Source of the DNA: Clostridioides difficile_D
Lineage (GTDB): Bacteria > Bacillota > Clostridia > Peptostreptococcales > Peptostreptococcaceae
NCBI GenBank assembly: GCA_945861085.1
Contig: OX244046.1
Span: 3,038,001 to 3,102,000, forward strand
Reading direction: 5' to 3'
DNA: 64,000 nt
Positions 9,144 through 18,521 of this stretch are shown one piece after another. How positions within the stretch are numbered: the stretch's first letter is position 1; each line of letters opens with the position of its first letter. The notes under the pieces are model-generated. The model did not search any database. It had not been told where the DNA came from and was given only the letters and a program-made list of their open reading frames with translations. The translations under genes and the position numbers were made by a program.

Positions 9144-10445
9144 CTAAATTTTGATAAATATTTTTTTCTTGTACATAATAGACATTACTATAACCCAGAA
9201 TAGGACATACAATAAAGAAAATACAAGAGAATCCCAAGTTGTACCTGCCCAAGGAGTTATAAGTTCATATGTAGTCCACTCTACCAAGGTAGTTGGATAA
9301 TCGACTTTATTTGTAAGTTTTGGAAGGTTCCAAAAAACATGGCTTAATATCTCGAGACACATATATGTAAAGATAGGGCTACTTCCAAGTGCTATTATTG
9401 GGGTAAATATTTTACTTTTATTTTTGATGTCACATATAAAATAAAATATTGACAGTAATATACCATAACTTCCAGCCATTAAAAGTACAAATGAGCTAGA
9501 CCATAATCTTTTATTAAATGGAAAATACTGATTAAATATAAAAGCACCTATTAGTAAAATAATACTCATAACTAATATTTTAAAGAATTTTTTATACTCT
9601 CCTATGTTTTCTTTTAAAAGCACACATCCCATTGTGCATCCCAACATTCCTGAAGAAATTGCTACTATACTAGTTAAAAAACCATCTGGCTCAAAATCTG
9701 GCTTGTACAAATGACCTTTAAAGAAATGTAAATCCACTAATTGTGCAAGAGAACCTTCTAACTCAAACCCATAAGGTTTTGCTACTATGTAATATCCTAC
9801 TATTATAAATGCAGATATACATAAGAAAGTAATTATTGTAACAGTACTTCCAACATTTAATTTTTTTAGTAGTGAGTATACTAAGCTAGTCACAAAATAG
9901 ACTAGTCCCATACGTTGAAGTACTCCAAGTATTCTTACAGTATTTAAATCAGGATTTCCTAGGTAATTTAAGAAAAATCCAAATAATATCAATAAGATAC
10001 TTCTCTTGAATATACTAAGTATTATACTTAATGTAGATTTATTATTTTTTAGTTTACTATTTATTGATATTGGAATTGTAACGCCTAAAGATATAACAAA
10101 AAAAGGAAATGCAAAATCTGCAAGTGTTACACCATGCCATACAGCATGTCTTAGTTGAGGATACATTCTCATCCAAGTCCCAGGATTATTACAAACTATC
10201 ATGAGGGCTATTGATAGCCCTCTTATTATATCTATTGATTTAACTCTACTATTCACAAATTTAGAATCTACACTATTATTTGAAATTTTATTGCTATTGC
10301 TATTGCTATTGCTATTGCTATTGCTATTGCTATTGCTATTGCTATTGCTATTGCTATTGCTATTGCTATTTAGATTATTTTTCTTTATTCTAGTTTTGTC
10401 AATACTTTTATGTATTCTTTTGCTACATTCAACTACACTCCCCAT
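9144..10445 (-). CDS. Membrane acyltransferase, DUF5009/HGSNAT-like, with N-terminal Asn-Ser repeat
   Basis: 433 residues. After a charged N-terminus, residues about 25-51 are an (Asn-Ser)n run encoded by a hexanucleotide repeat. Then SIDIIRGLSIALMIVCNNPG and about ten membrane spans follow. The IDIxRG...M motif and overall pattern fit the DUF5009 / heparan-alpha-glucosaminide N-acetyltransferase-like acyltransferases, which move acyl groups across the membrane onto sugars. It sits between cwp6 and cwp5, so acetylation of a wall glycan is a reasonable guess and no more. ATG with GGGGAGG 5 nt upstream. The repeat length is a multiple of three, so copy-number change alters length but not frame. 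Confidence 0.7.
   Translation of the reverse strand: MGSVVECSKRIHKSIDKTRIKKNNLNSNSNSNSNSNSNSNSNSNSNSNSNSNKISNNSVDSKFVNSRVKSIDIIRGLSIALMIVCNNPGTWMRMYPQLRHAVWHGVTLADFAFPFFVISLGVTIPISINSKLKNNKSTLSIILSIFKRSILLILFGFFLNYLGNPDLNTVRILGVLQRMGLVYFVTSLVYSLLKKLNVGSTVTIITFLCISAFIIVGYYIVAKPYGFELEGSLAQLVDLHFFKGHLYKPDFEPDGFLTSIVAISSGMLGCTMGCVLLKENIGEYKKFFKILVMSIILLIGAFIFNQYFPFNKRLWSSSFVLLMAGSYGILLSIFYFICDIKNKSKIFTPIIALGSSPIFTYMCLEILSHVFWNLPKLTNKVDYPTTLVEWTTYELITPWAGTTWDSLVFSLLYVLFWVIVMSIMYKKKIFIKI
10291..10370. repeat. Hexanucleotide tandem repeat, 13.3 copies of TTGCTA
   Basis: Thirteen perfect copies plus two bases of TTGCTA (AATAGC on the coding strand) with no interruption, inside the acyltransferase gene, coding for alternating Asn and Ser. 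Perfect short repeats of this size are prone to slippage. Confidence 0.97.
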
Positions 10446-10579
10446 GTTACCTCCCCAAGATTTATTTAACTATATATTGAACTATATATTTAGATATAAG
10501 CCTATTTATCTATAAACCCATTTAACTATATATCTTCAGATATAATTCCAACACACAGTTCACTTAAATATACATATTT

Positions 10580-12157
10580 TTAGCTAAGAAATTTCTTTAG
10601 AAATCCAAGCTTATCTAGTATATCTTGTATTTTATTGATTTTCTGACTTATAGAATCTATAGCTTTTTCAATTGAATCAACCTTAGCCTCTAAATCCTCA
10701 ACCTGATTAACTTTTTTATCTATAGTACCATTATTAGTTATATCACTATTAGATGAATTATCTATAAGCTTTCCTATATATCCATCATTAATCAATTTTG
10801 TATCATTAGCAGAAGCTAATATCATCAATGTGTCTATATCTGAATTTCTAGTATTTTCTATAACTCTACCATTTTTGTCACGAACTGACAATATGGTGAT
10901 TGTATCATGATTATTAAATCCACCTTCTCCAATATTTCTAACTATAATATTTACCAAAGTAGCATAGTTATTCACTTCACCATTAGGCATATCTACTGTA
11001 AGAGTTTTTGAACAATCTCCTTTTATATTCACAGTTATTGGTTTATTTGTTACCATTCTAAAAGCTTCATTTACAGTATCTTCTTTTGGTTTAAAGTTTA
11101 TAATGTCATTAGGACTTGCTATATTTATCATATCAGTTAATTCCTCAACAGTTTTTGCTTCAAACACAGTTTTTTCTTGTAGACTTTTAATTTCATCAAA
11201 AGCTTCTTCATTTCCATTTCCACCTACCTGTGTTATAGTATTTAATTTTTTAGTACTAAGTATATCCCTTTGTTTTGTGTTTAATTTATTGCCAACCAAA
11301 ACAACAGGAGACTCATTTTTTGCAGCCAAAACTCCAACAGCTAATGAATCTATTAGCTGATTCTCATTTTTACTACCATCCTTAGTTACATATAGATTAC
11401 TTAAACTTGTATCAGAATAAAACTTTTCTATAACTTTAGCATTAGTCTCATTTCTATCTTTTCCACTTAATCTTTCTGCATTAGGAAGACTCTTTTCTAC
11501 AGCTCTTGAAACAGAATTTGTCCCTCCAATTACATATGCTTTTATAACTTTCTCATCTCTTATAAATTTATCAAATGCTTCTACTCCATCCTTAGGACTA
11601 GACAAAATTATAGGCATCTTATTTTGAGCTGCTGGTGCTCCAACACTAACAGCATCACTCAATCCTTTTTCACCATTTACTACAGCAACTTCCTTAATAT
11701 CTTTTATATCCTTAAGCTTATTAGCCAAAATCAGTGAAGTTTCATATCTATCCTTACCATTAATTCTTTCTACATTAAGTCCATTACCTTTTAACTTGTT
11801 CTCTATATCTTTATTAAGTACAGCAGTACCTCCTATCAAATAAATATCTTTAGCTCCTAGACGTTTTATCTCTTTTTCAGTTCTATCATCTAGTTTATCA
11901 CTTTCTGTCAAAAGTATTGGTGCTCCTTTAGCTTTTGCAAATGGTGTAGCTGAAAGTGCATCAGCTAATGAATTGTCATTAACTAACACTACATTAGTAC
12001 TAGAACTGTATGCCTTTTGACTTATCTTTACAGCAGTTTCGTATCTACCATTACCTATTAATTTTTCCTCTGTAAGTGCATATGATGGTATTATAGAAAT
12101 GCTACTTAAAGTAAGCGCTATTGTCAGTATTGTTAAAATAGTTTTTGGTGCTTTCAT
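10580..12157 (-). CDS. cwp5: Cell wall protein, probable Cwp5
   Basis: 525 residues. Signal peptide 1-27, three CWB2 modules about 30-335 (GNGRYETAVKIS, GKDRYETSLILA, GKDRNETNAKVI). A domain of about 340-480 is rich in Asn, Gly and Thr; it aligns by eye with the middle domain of Cwp66 in this window (both have an NDIINFKP or NDIITFKP block and a MPNGE block), suggesting a beta-solenoid-like fold. The end (about 485-520) is a coiled coil rich in Glu, Lys, Ile and Leu. No catalytic motif is seen. It is likely a wall-anchored surface protein. The numbering Cwp5 is from its position between cwp84 and cwp6. Confidence 0.8.
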   Translation of the reverse strand: MKAPKTILTILTIALTLSSISIIPSYALTEEKLIGNGRYETAVKISQKAYSSSTNVVLVNDNSLADALSATPFAKAKGAPILLTESDKLDDRTEKEIKRLGAKDIYLIGGTAVLNKDIENKLKGNGLNVERINGKDRYETSLILANKLKDIKDIKEVAVVNGEKGLSDAVSVGAPAAQNKMPIILSSPKDGVEAFDKFIRDEKVIKAYVIGGTNSVSRAVEKSLPNAERLSGKDRNETNAKVIEKFYSDTSLSNLYVTKDGSKNENQLIDSLAVGVLAAKNESPVVLVGNKLNTKQRDILSTKKLNTITQVGGNGNEEAFDEIKSLQEKTVFEAKTVEELTDMINIASPNDIINFKPKEDTVNEAFRMVTNKPITVNIKGDCSKTLTVDMPNGEVNNYATLVNIIVRNIGEGGFNNHDTITILSVRDKNGRVIENTRNSDIDTLMILASANDTKLINDGYIGKLIDNSSNSDITNNGTIDKKVNQVEDLEAKVDSIEKAIDSISQKINKIQDILDKLGFLKKFLS

Positions 12158-12257
12158 TATTCTTCCCCCTTATTTTGTTTAAAATCTTACTATATTTATA
12201 TTATAAAATAACTTTACACTATTTTACAGTTTAAAATTATTACATTTTTCATCAATA

Positions 12258-12381
12258 ATAAGGAAACTATCTAAAAATATAGACAAACCTATTTTTCATT
12301 ATTTAAATGATAAAAATATATTTCATACAAAAAAGAGTGCCTCATGGACTAAAAAGTTCATTTTGAGACACCCCTTTTTGT
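12258..12381. mobile_element. Degenerate copy of a small MITE-like element; its hairpin is the cwp84 terminator
   Basis: This stretch aligns throughout with 56303-56425. The right half is almost identical (ACAAAAAAGAGTG, CTCATG, ACTAAAAAGTTCATTTTG, AGACACCCCT), while the left end has decayed. Within it, 12329-12381 folds as AAAAAGGGGTGTCTCA against TGAGGCACTCTTTTT with an inner stem, and lies 74 nt past the cwp84 stop, so it serves as terminator. Confidence 0.65.
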
Positions 12382-12454
12382 TATTTTATATTTATAAACT
12401 TCTATTGAATATTTTTTAATAATAAAATGTATATCCTTACTATCTTTCTATTCA

Positions 12455-14866
12455 CTATTTTCCTAAAAGAGTATTTAGTTCATTAAAAGCACTTTCATTT
12501 CCATTTCCACCAACTCTAATAGGAGTTTCTATTTTCTTAGACTTAAGTACATTTTTTTGACTTTCATCTAACTTATTTCCAACTAGAACTACTGGTGAAT
12601 CAGTTTTAGCACCTAATGCTCCTACTGCTAGTCCATCTATCAAATCTCCTTGACGCTTTGAACCATCTTTAACAACAAAAGCATATTTTAAATCTGAACT
12701 AGGGTAGAATTTATCTATTATCTTAGCATTAGTTTCATTTCTATTACTTCCTGCAAGTCTTGTTGGATTTGAAAGCTTACTTTCTAAATTTGATGATAAA
12801 GTAGCTGTGCCACCAATTATATAAGACTTAGTTATTTTTGATGAATTTAAAAACTCATCAGCACCTTGCAACTCACTCTTTTCATTAGTAAGTATTATTG
12901 GCATATTGTTATCAGCTGCTGCTGCACCAACACTTATTGCATCTGCAAGTCCATTTACACCATTTGCCACTGCAACTTGTGAAACAGATTTTATACTATT
13001 TAGCTTTTGAGCTAGAGATATACTAGTCTTGTATCTATCACTACCTGAAATTCTTTCTACTGATATACCCATATTGCTAAGTTGAGCTTGTACATTCTTA
13101 CTTAAAGAATTTTCTCCACCTATTAAATAAACTTTTTTAGTTCCTAATCTTTGTAACTCTGCCTTAGTTTTTGAATCTAAGTTATCTTTTCCTGTTAAAA
13201 GAATTGGAGAGTCAATTGCTGATGTAAATGGTGTAGCTGTTAAAGCATCTACTATTGCGTCTCCATTTACTAATACTGCATTTTGTGAAGAAGCCCATCC
13301 TTTTTGGCTAACTTTAACTGCTGTTTCATATCTATCTGCTCCAGTTAAAGATTCTCCTGAAGTAGCTTGTCCAGAAGATGTTTTTGTTATAGCTTTTATA
13401 ACAAAGTTACAAGGAGAAAATTCACTATATGTATTTATATCTTCAAATTTATTATTTTGAAGTATGTAGCTTTCACCTAAATTTGCTTTAGCTTCATATA
13501 GATAATATGCATCTATATTAGTTTCATATGCTAAAGTTGATTTTTCTCTATTAGGATTTGCTGTGTTGTCTATAACTACTACTATTGCTCCTTTACCTTT
13601 TGGTAAGTTGTAAGAGTTAGTAGGTACATTTATGTATCCAGAATATGATACTGTTCCATTTGCAAGTTTTGTCATTGAGTTGTTTTGAGGAACTCCATTT
13701 ACTACTGGTGCATAGTATACTTCATATTTTGCTCCTACAGAGTCTGTTTCAAACATAACAGAGTCAAGTTTTTCAGAATCTCTGCTAAAATCAAATACAT
13801 TTGCTGCTGTTACTTTATTTGACATTATCTTGCTAAGACCAGCATATTCAAGTTGGTACATCTTTTTGTCACTATCTGGTTTTGATACAGATTTCATTGC
13901 GTAGTTGTCTGTATCTGTTAGTAGAGTTTTATCTTCATAAGAAATCCAGAAGAATCCTTTCATAGAATTGAACTCTCCCCAACTACTTTTTACTAACCAT
14001 GCTCCATTTGATTCTGGTTTTACATCAGATGCAAAGTTATCCTTTGAATAGTTATCATCCCATCCTACTATCGCTACAGAGTGATTCAATGGAGCTCTCT
14101 TATTTGTACAGTTATATGCTGTTTCATCTTTATTAAAATAGGTTGAATAATGTGCATAACCTGATGTCACTGAACCATATTGCATTATAGCATTTTTTAC
14201 AGTTTCCTTATCTTTATTAAGACGAACAACATCTGTTACATTAAATTGTGTAGGTGCAGTATCCATATTTGAAGGTCTAGTTGCACCTTGAGCCTCAGAT
14301 TTAAGGTTGTATGGTATGTCCTTTTCTAACTTAGGACCTGCCCATCCAGTCAAATATCCTATAGCTGTTACATTTGAACTACCTGACATATCATCTAAGT
14401 TCCATCCATATTTTCCACCAGTTGCCCACCATCTTAAATGTTCTTCTGATAAGTCATATGTTCCATATCCCTTTAATTTAAGATATGCTTCTAAAGTTGA
14501 CATACCTGAAAAAGACCAGCATGTATTAAGACTTCCTTGATTCTTTGCTGGTGTAGTAAGACCAAGATTCATTGGGTTATATGCTACACTTGATTTATAT
14601 GCTGATGGAAGACTACTTCTACCCTTATTTCGAAGTGTTGTACCTTCCATTTCATGTGGAAAAGGTATTACTCCATTATATTTTGCTGTGTCTCCATTTT
14701 TGATATCTTCTAGGTATTGAAGATATCTTTCAGAATACTCTGCAGTTTCTACTCCATCCAGAGTTTTATTGTTTTCTGCTGAGATAGGTATTGTTGACAC
14801 TATTAAAAAGCAAACTGTCAACAATGCCAGTAGCTTTGACAATTTTTTTGATTTGTACTTTCTCAT
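12455..14866 (-). CDS. cwp84: Cwp84, wall-anchored cysteine protease that matures SlpA
   Basis: 803 residues, the length known for Cwp84. Signal peptide 1-30, a propeptide, then a papain-family (C1A) domain. The catalytic residues are where they are described: Cys116 in NQGSLNTCWSFS, His262 in APLNHSVAIVGW, Asn287 in PESNGAW. A linker (lectin-like) region follows, then three CWB2 modules about 500-803 (GADRYETAVKVS, GSDRYKTSISLA, GSNRNETNAKII). It cleaves the SlpA precursor into the low and high molecular weight S-layer subunits outside the cell. All catalytic residues are present, so it should be active. ATG follows AGGGGG. It is divergent from gtrA. Confidence 0.96.
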   Translation of the reverse strand: MRKYKSKKLSKLLALLTVCFLIVSTIPISAENNKTLDGVETAEYSERYLQYLEDIKNGDTAKYNGVIPFPHEMEGTTLRNKGRSSLPSAYKSSVAYNPMNLGLTTPAKNQGSLNTCWSFSGMSTLEAYLKLKGYGTYDLSEEHLRWWATGGKYGWNLDDMSGSSNVTAIGYLTGWAGPKLEKDIPYNLKSEAQGATRPSNMDTAPTQFNVTDVVRLNKDKETVKNAIMQYGSVTSGYAHYSTYFNKDETAYNCTNKRAPLNHSVAIVGWDDNYSKDNFASDVKPESNGAWLVKSSWGEFNSMKGFFWISYEDKTLLTDTDNYAMKSVSKPDSDKKMYQLEYAGLSKIMSNKVTAANVFDFSRDSEKLDSVMFETDSVGAKYEVYYAPVVNGVPQNNSMTKLANGTVSYSGYINVPTNSYNLPKGKGAIVVVIDNTANPNREKSTLAYETNIDAYYLYEAKANLGESYILQNNKFEDINTYSEFSPCNFVIKAITKTSSGQATSGESLTGADRYETAVKVSQKGWASSQNAVLVNGDAIVDALTATPFTSAIDSPILLTGKDNLDSKTKAELQRLGTKKVYLIGGENSLSKNVQAQLSNMGISVERISGSDRYKTSISLAQKLNSIKSVSQVAVANGVNGLADAISVGAAAADNNMPIILTNEKSELQGADEFLNSSKITKSYIIGGTATLSSNLESKLSNPTRLAGSNRNETNAKIIDKFYPSSDLKYAFVVKDGSKRQGDLIDGLAVGALGAKTDSPVVLVGNKLDESQKNVLKSKKIETPIRVGGNGNESAFNELNTLLGK

Positions 14867-15092
14867 GTTTACCCCCTTATATGTATTTAATTTTTATTAT
14901 ATCAGATTTCTAAATTAAGGTCATATTTTATTTTGATAAAATATGAATTATGAGTACATATTAATTATAGGATATTATAGTTTTATTTTTATAATATTTT
15001 AAGATATATTGATTTATTAATAGATGTGCTATACTAATGTTTGTTAGTATCTTTAAGTATATTTATATTAAATTAGCTTAGGAGGATTATAT

Positions 15093-15488
15093 TTGATTTT
15101 AAAAAAGCATAGAGAGACAATATTATATTTATTTTTTGGAGCATTTACTACTCTTGTAAATATAGTTTCGTATTTATTTTTTACTAGGGTTATTTTATTT
15201 AATTTTATGGTTGCAAATGCTTTGGCATGGATACTTGCTGTTTTATTTGCTTATGTTACTAATAAGTTTTTTGTGTTTGAAAGTAAAAGAATCGAACTAA
15301 GATTTTTGTTTAAGGAGTTTTTGTCTTTTGTTAGTTTTAGGATACTTTCTGGTGTTACAGAAATGGTTATTATGTATATAATGATTGATTTACTTTTTGT
15401 CAATGATGTTATTGTAAAAGTATTTACTAATATAGTTGTTATAGTTTTTAATTATTTATTTAGTAAGATGATAATTTTTAGAAAATAA
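15093..15488 (+). CDS. GtrA-like small membrane protein
   Basis: 131 residues with four membrane spans. The N-terminus (LFFGAFTTLVNIVSYLFFTR) and the ALAWILAVLFAYVTNKFFVF block are typical of GtrA (PF04138), proteins thought to help move undecaprenyl-linked sugars across the membrane for glycan decoration. It is the only plus-strand gene in the cwp region besides the IS, divergent from cwp84 and convergent with cwp66. The TTG start is supported by GGAGG 8 nt upstream; there is no ATG nearby in frame. Target glycan unknown. Confidence 0.8.
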   Translation: MILKKHRETILYLFFGAFTTLVNIVSYLFFTRVILFNFMVANALAWILAVLFAYVTNKFFVFESKRIELRFLFKEFLSFVSFRILSGVTEMVIMYIMIDLLFVNDVIVKVFTNIVVIVFNYLFSKMIIFRK

Positions 15489-15522
15489 AAACAGACTGTC
15501 AATTATTAATCAGTCTGTTTTT
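15488..15522. terminator. Bidirectional terminator between gtrA and cwp66
   Basis: AAAACAGACTG pairs perfectly with CAGTCTGTTTT around a 12-nt loop, with A and T tracts on the two sides, between the convergent stops at 15488 and 15541. Confidence 0.88.
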
Positions 15523-15540
15523 ATTTTTCACATTAGATAC

Positions 15541-17673
15541 CTATTCTACTACCTTATCACTTGATCCCCATCTAGTTACTTTATTAGTTGAGTCATCTAA
15601 TTCGACTAGCTCTATATATTTCTCTTTTACATCATTTGCTGCTATCCTCACTCTATTAGTAGTAATTTCATCCCAATCAGATATAGTTACTTTATCTCCA
15701 ACATTCATTGATGTTGGTTTTTTTGATACTATTCTATAATAAACTGTACATCCAGAATCAGCACCTGTTGCTGTTAGTTTAACATAGTCTCCATCAAAAT
15801 CTATATCTGCACTTAATCCTTTTGCAGTTTCTGACTTTAAATAAAATCCATCATCTATATAGTCAGATTTTCCCCATCTAGATACTTTCTTAGTATCAGA
15901 ATTTATCTCAACAGCTTCTATATAATACCCATTTTCTGCTTTAATAGTAAATGGTAAAACAGAAGATGGTACAACAGTCCAATTATCTGTGTTTATTCTA
16001 TCCCCAATATATAATGCAGATGGTCTACGGCTTACTATCCTATAGTAAATTTTATAATTTGAATCTTCAGGTTTAGTAAATATTTTTACGTCTATATAAC
16101 CTGGTCTTGGAGGTGACAAAGGCTCTGAAGCAGGATATATTCCACTTGCTCTTTTTTCATCCTTATCAGTGTCATCAACTCTAGGTTTATTTCCACTTAT
16201 TGATGGCGTACTAATCCCACCTAAAGTATCAATATTTCCTGAATTTCTTATTATAACGCTAGTAGAATTATTTGTAACCTTACTTATATCACCTTTATTT
16301 TCTATATTTACATCTTTAGCACTACTAGATATAGTCAAAACCCATATATCTCCACTACTTGTATTCTCTATTTTACATCCATTTGAATCATAAAGGTCAA
16401 TATCATTTATCTCACCTTCATTGATAAATGTACCATTTTTTATATCCATTATTTTTACAGTTCCATCTAATGTACCCTTATTAGTTAATTCTCCATTTGG
16501 CATATTTAAAGTTATTGTTTGTGTATACAGTCCTTCAAGTTCTACAGTTATAGCTTTTTTTGTTTCTATACTAAATGAACTAGTGATTTTTTTATTATCA
16601 TCAGGTTTAAATGTTATAATATCATTAGCATCTGCTTTTCTTAGAGCAACATCCAATTCATCTACTGTCTTAACTCTGTATATAGTTTCTTCTTGTAAAT
16701 CAAGTATATCCTTTACAGCATCTTCATTTCCATTTCCACCAACTTGCACAATATTATCAAAACTTTTAGTATTTAATACATCATATTGGCTAGAGTCAAG
16801 TGAATTTCCTACTAATACAACTGGAGAACTATTTTTAGCTGCCAATACACCTACAGCTAGAGAATCTATTAAATCGCTTTGTTTTTTCATACCATCTTTA
16901 GTTATATAAGCATTTTTTAGATCTGTATCTTTATAAAATTCTTCTACAACCTTTGCGTTAGTTTCATTTCTAGTATTTCCAGATAATCTTTTTGCATTAG
17001 GTAAACTCTGTTCAATAGAACTAGATACAGAATATGTACCACCAATTATATAAGATTTCTTTATATTTTTACTGCTAATAAAGTTATTTGCAACTTTTAT
17101 TCCACTATTAGGATCTGAAAGTATAATTGGCATATTTTCTTGTGCAGCAACAGAACCCACACTTACTGCATCAGCTAACCCTTTCTCTCCATTAACCACA
17201 ACTATATTAGAAATACTCTTTTCTTTATCTAGTCTTTCAGCTAATTTTAAAGATGTTTCATATCTACTATTGCCTGAAATTCTCTCAAAAGTCATATTTT
17301 CTGATTTTAATTGTTTTTCAATATTGGTGCTTAAAGTATTCATACCTCCAATTAAATACACATTTTTTACACCTAGTCTTTTTAATTCTGCTTTAGTTCT
17401 ACTATCCAATTTATCACTTTGAGTTAATAAAATAGGTGCATCTTTTAATTTAGCAAATGGGGTTGCAGATAGTGCATCAGCTATAGAATTATCATTTACT
17501 AGTATAGCATTAGTAGCTTCTTTCCATCCATTTTGACTAATTTTTATTGCAGTTTCCCATCTACCAGAACCTACTAGACTCTCTTTTGATGAAGCATCAG
17601 CTATATTGACAGATAATGCAAAGATAAAAAAAGTTGCTGTCAACAATGACATTATTCTCTTTGATATTTTCAT
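15541..17673 (-). CDS. cwp66: Cell wall adhesin Cwp66
   Basis: 710 residues. Signal peptide 1-27, three CWB2 modules about 30-330 (GSGRWETAIKIS, GNSRYETSLKLA, GNTRNETNAKVV), a repetitive Asn/Thr/Gly domain about 335-500 related to that of Cwp5, a Pro-rich linker, and two C-terminal repeats of about 90 residues. Each repeat has a YYRIVS..P....GD segment and a KVSRWG/KVTRWG end. Cwp66 is described as an adhesin whose C-terminus varies between strains. This one seems longer than the about 610 residues I remember for strain 630, so it is probably a divergent allele. It follows the PIG-L gene by 32 nt and is probably in one transcript with it. Confidence 0.9.
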   Translation of the reverse strand: MKISKRIMSLLTATFFIFALSVNIADASSKESLVGSGRWETAIKISQNGWKEATNAILVNDNSIADALSATPFAKLKDAPILLTQSDKLDSRTKAELKRLGVKNVYLIGGMNTLSTNIEKQLKSENMTFERISGNSRYETSLKLAERLDKEKSISNIVVVNGEKGLADAVSVGSVAAQENMPIILSDPNSGIKVANNFISSKNIKKSYIIGGTYSVSSSIEQSLPNAKRLSGNTRNETNAKVVEEFYKDTDLKNAYITKDGMKKQSDLIDSLAVGVLAAKNSSPVVLVGNSLDSSQYDVLNTKSFDNIVQVGGNGNEDAVKDILDLQEETIYRVKTVDELDVALRKADANDIITFKPDDNKKITSSFSIETKKAITVELEGLYTQTITLNMPNGELTNKGTLDGTVKIMDIKNGTFINEGEINDIDLYDSNGCKIENTSSGDIWVLTISSSAKDVNIENKGDISKVTNNSTSVIIRNSGNIDTLGGISTPSISGNKPRVDDTDKDEKRASGIYPASEPLSPPRPGYIDVKIFTKPEDSNYKIYYRIVSRRPSALYIGDRINTDNWTVVPSSVLPFTIKAENGYYIEAVEINSDTKKVSRWGKSDYIDDGFYLKSETAKGLSADIDFDGDYVKLTATGADSGCTVYYRIVSKKPTSMNVGDKVTISDWDEITTNRVRIAANDVKEKYIELVELDDSTNKVTRWGSSDKVVE

Positions 17674-17705
17674 TAACTATATCCTCCTAGTTTTTATATT
17701 AATGT

Positions 17706-18419
17706 TTATGGAGCATGTACATATTGGATTTTATTAGATTTTAGTTCATCAAAGTGAGATTTCACAGAATGATATCCAATTGCATAGTTCCCATTTTCAG
17801 GGTTCCATTTCTTGTACGCATCCATAGCATTTAATAATTTCTCTTCTTGACTACTCAAAACCTTCCATACTCTAACATTTGGATTAACTTTTTTGAAATC
17901 ATTATAATCGTATGGCTCTACATAAAATCTTAAATCTTTTATTTTTCCTTCTTTATACAATTCCAATGCAGCTTCACCTAATGCTCTATGGTCTTCATGT
18001 ATCCCAAGAGCCTTATACGGTGTAACTGTCTTCACTTTAGCATCAGGATATTTTTCTAAATATTTTAGTATTATCTCTCTTGCTTTTTCTTTACTCAGTT
18101 CTCCATCATGAGCTCTGTTATTTTCTATATGTATATTATTTTCTTTAACTCCCATTTCTTTGCAACTATCTTTAAATTCTTCATCTCTATTTTTTGAAAA
18201 ATCACTTTCTGATAAAGAATATTTATGTACATCTTTAATATGATAAGAACATGACCCTCCATCATCTAATACTTTTCTTATTATTGACTTACTGCCATCA
18301 GTACATAATATAACATGTGTATCACTTTTTTCTACATGTTCAATTATTGCACTACCCATACTTAATGTTTCATCATCTTGGTGTGGGGAAAAAAACAATG
18401 TTGCTTCTATCACTATCAT
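17706..18419 (-). CDS. PIG-L/LmbE family deacetylase
   Basis: 237 residues. The zinc-binding SPHQDDETLSMG at residues 11-22 and a later LGIHEDHRALGEAA are the two metal sites of the PIG-L (PF02585) N-acetylglucosaminyl deacetylase family. Such enzymes remove acetyl groups from GlcNAc-containing glycans or small molecules. There is no signal peptide, so it acts in the cytoplasm. It sits in the S-layer cassette between cwp2 and cwp66 and moves with it; deacetylation of a wall or S-layer glycan precursor is plausible but unproven. ATG with AGGAGG 2-3 nt upstream. Confidence 0.88.
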   Translation of the reverse strand: MIVIEATLFFSPHQDDETLSMGSAIIEHVEKSDTHVILCTDGSKSIIRKVLDDGGSCSYHIKDVHKYSLSESDFSKNRDEEFKDSCKEMGVKENNIHIENNRAHDGELSKEKAREIILKYLEKYPDAKVKTVTPYKALGIHEDHRALGEAALELYKEGKIKDLRFYVEPYDYNDFKKVNPNVRVWKVLSSQEEKLLNAMDAYKKWNPENGNYAIGYHSVKSHFDELKSNKIQYVHAP

Positions 18420-18468
18420 ATCCTCCTATCTGTCAAGAGCAAGTTATACTTTAATGGATATTATGTCG

Positions 18469-18510
18469 ATAGAAAAAGATTCCTATAAATAATAAGGAAT
18501 CCTTTTCTAT
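18469..18510 (-). terminator. Terminator downstream of cwp2
   Basis: ATAGAAAAAGATTCCT pairs with AGGAATCCTTTTCTAT with a single mismatch around a 10-nt loop, 12 nt after the cwp2 stop. Confidence 0.8.
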
Positions 18511-18521
18511 ATTGTTGATTA

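Noticed and set aside
10201..10515. Plus-strand open frame with a long leucine run
   Set aside because: It is the antisense shadow of the TTGCTA repeat, without a ribosome site and overlapping the acyltransferase gene.
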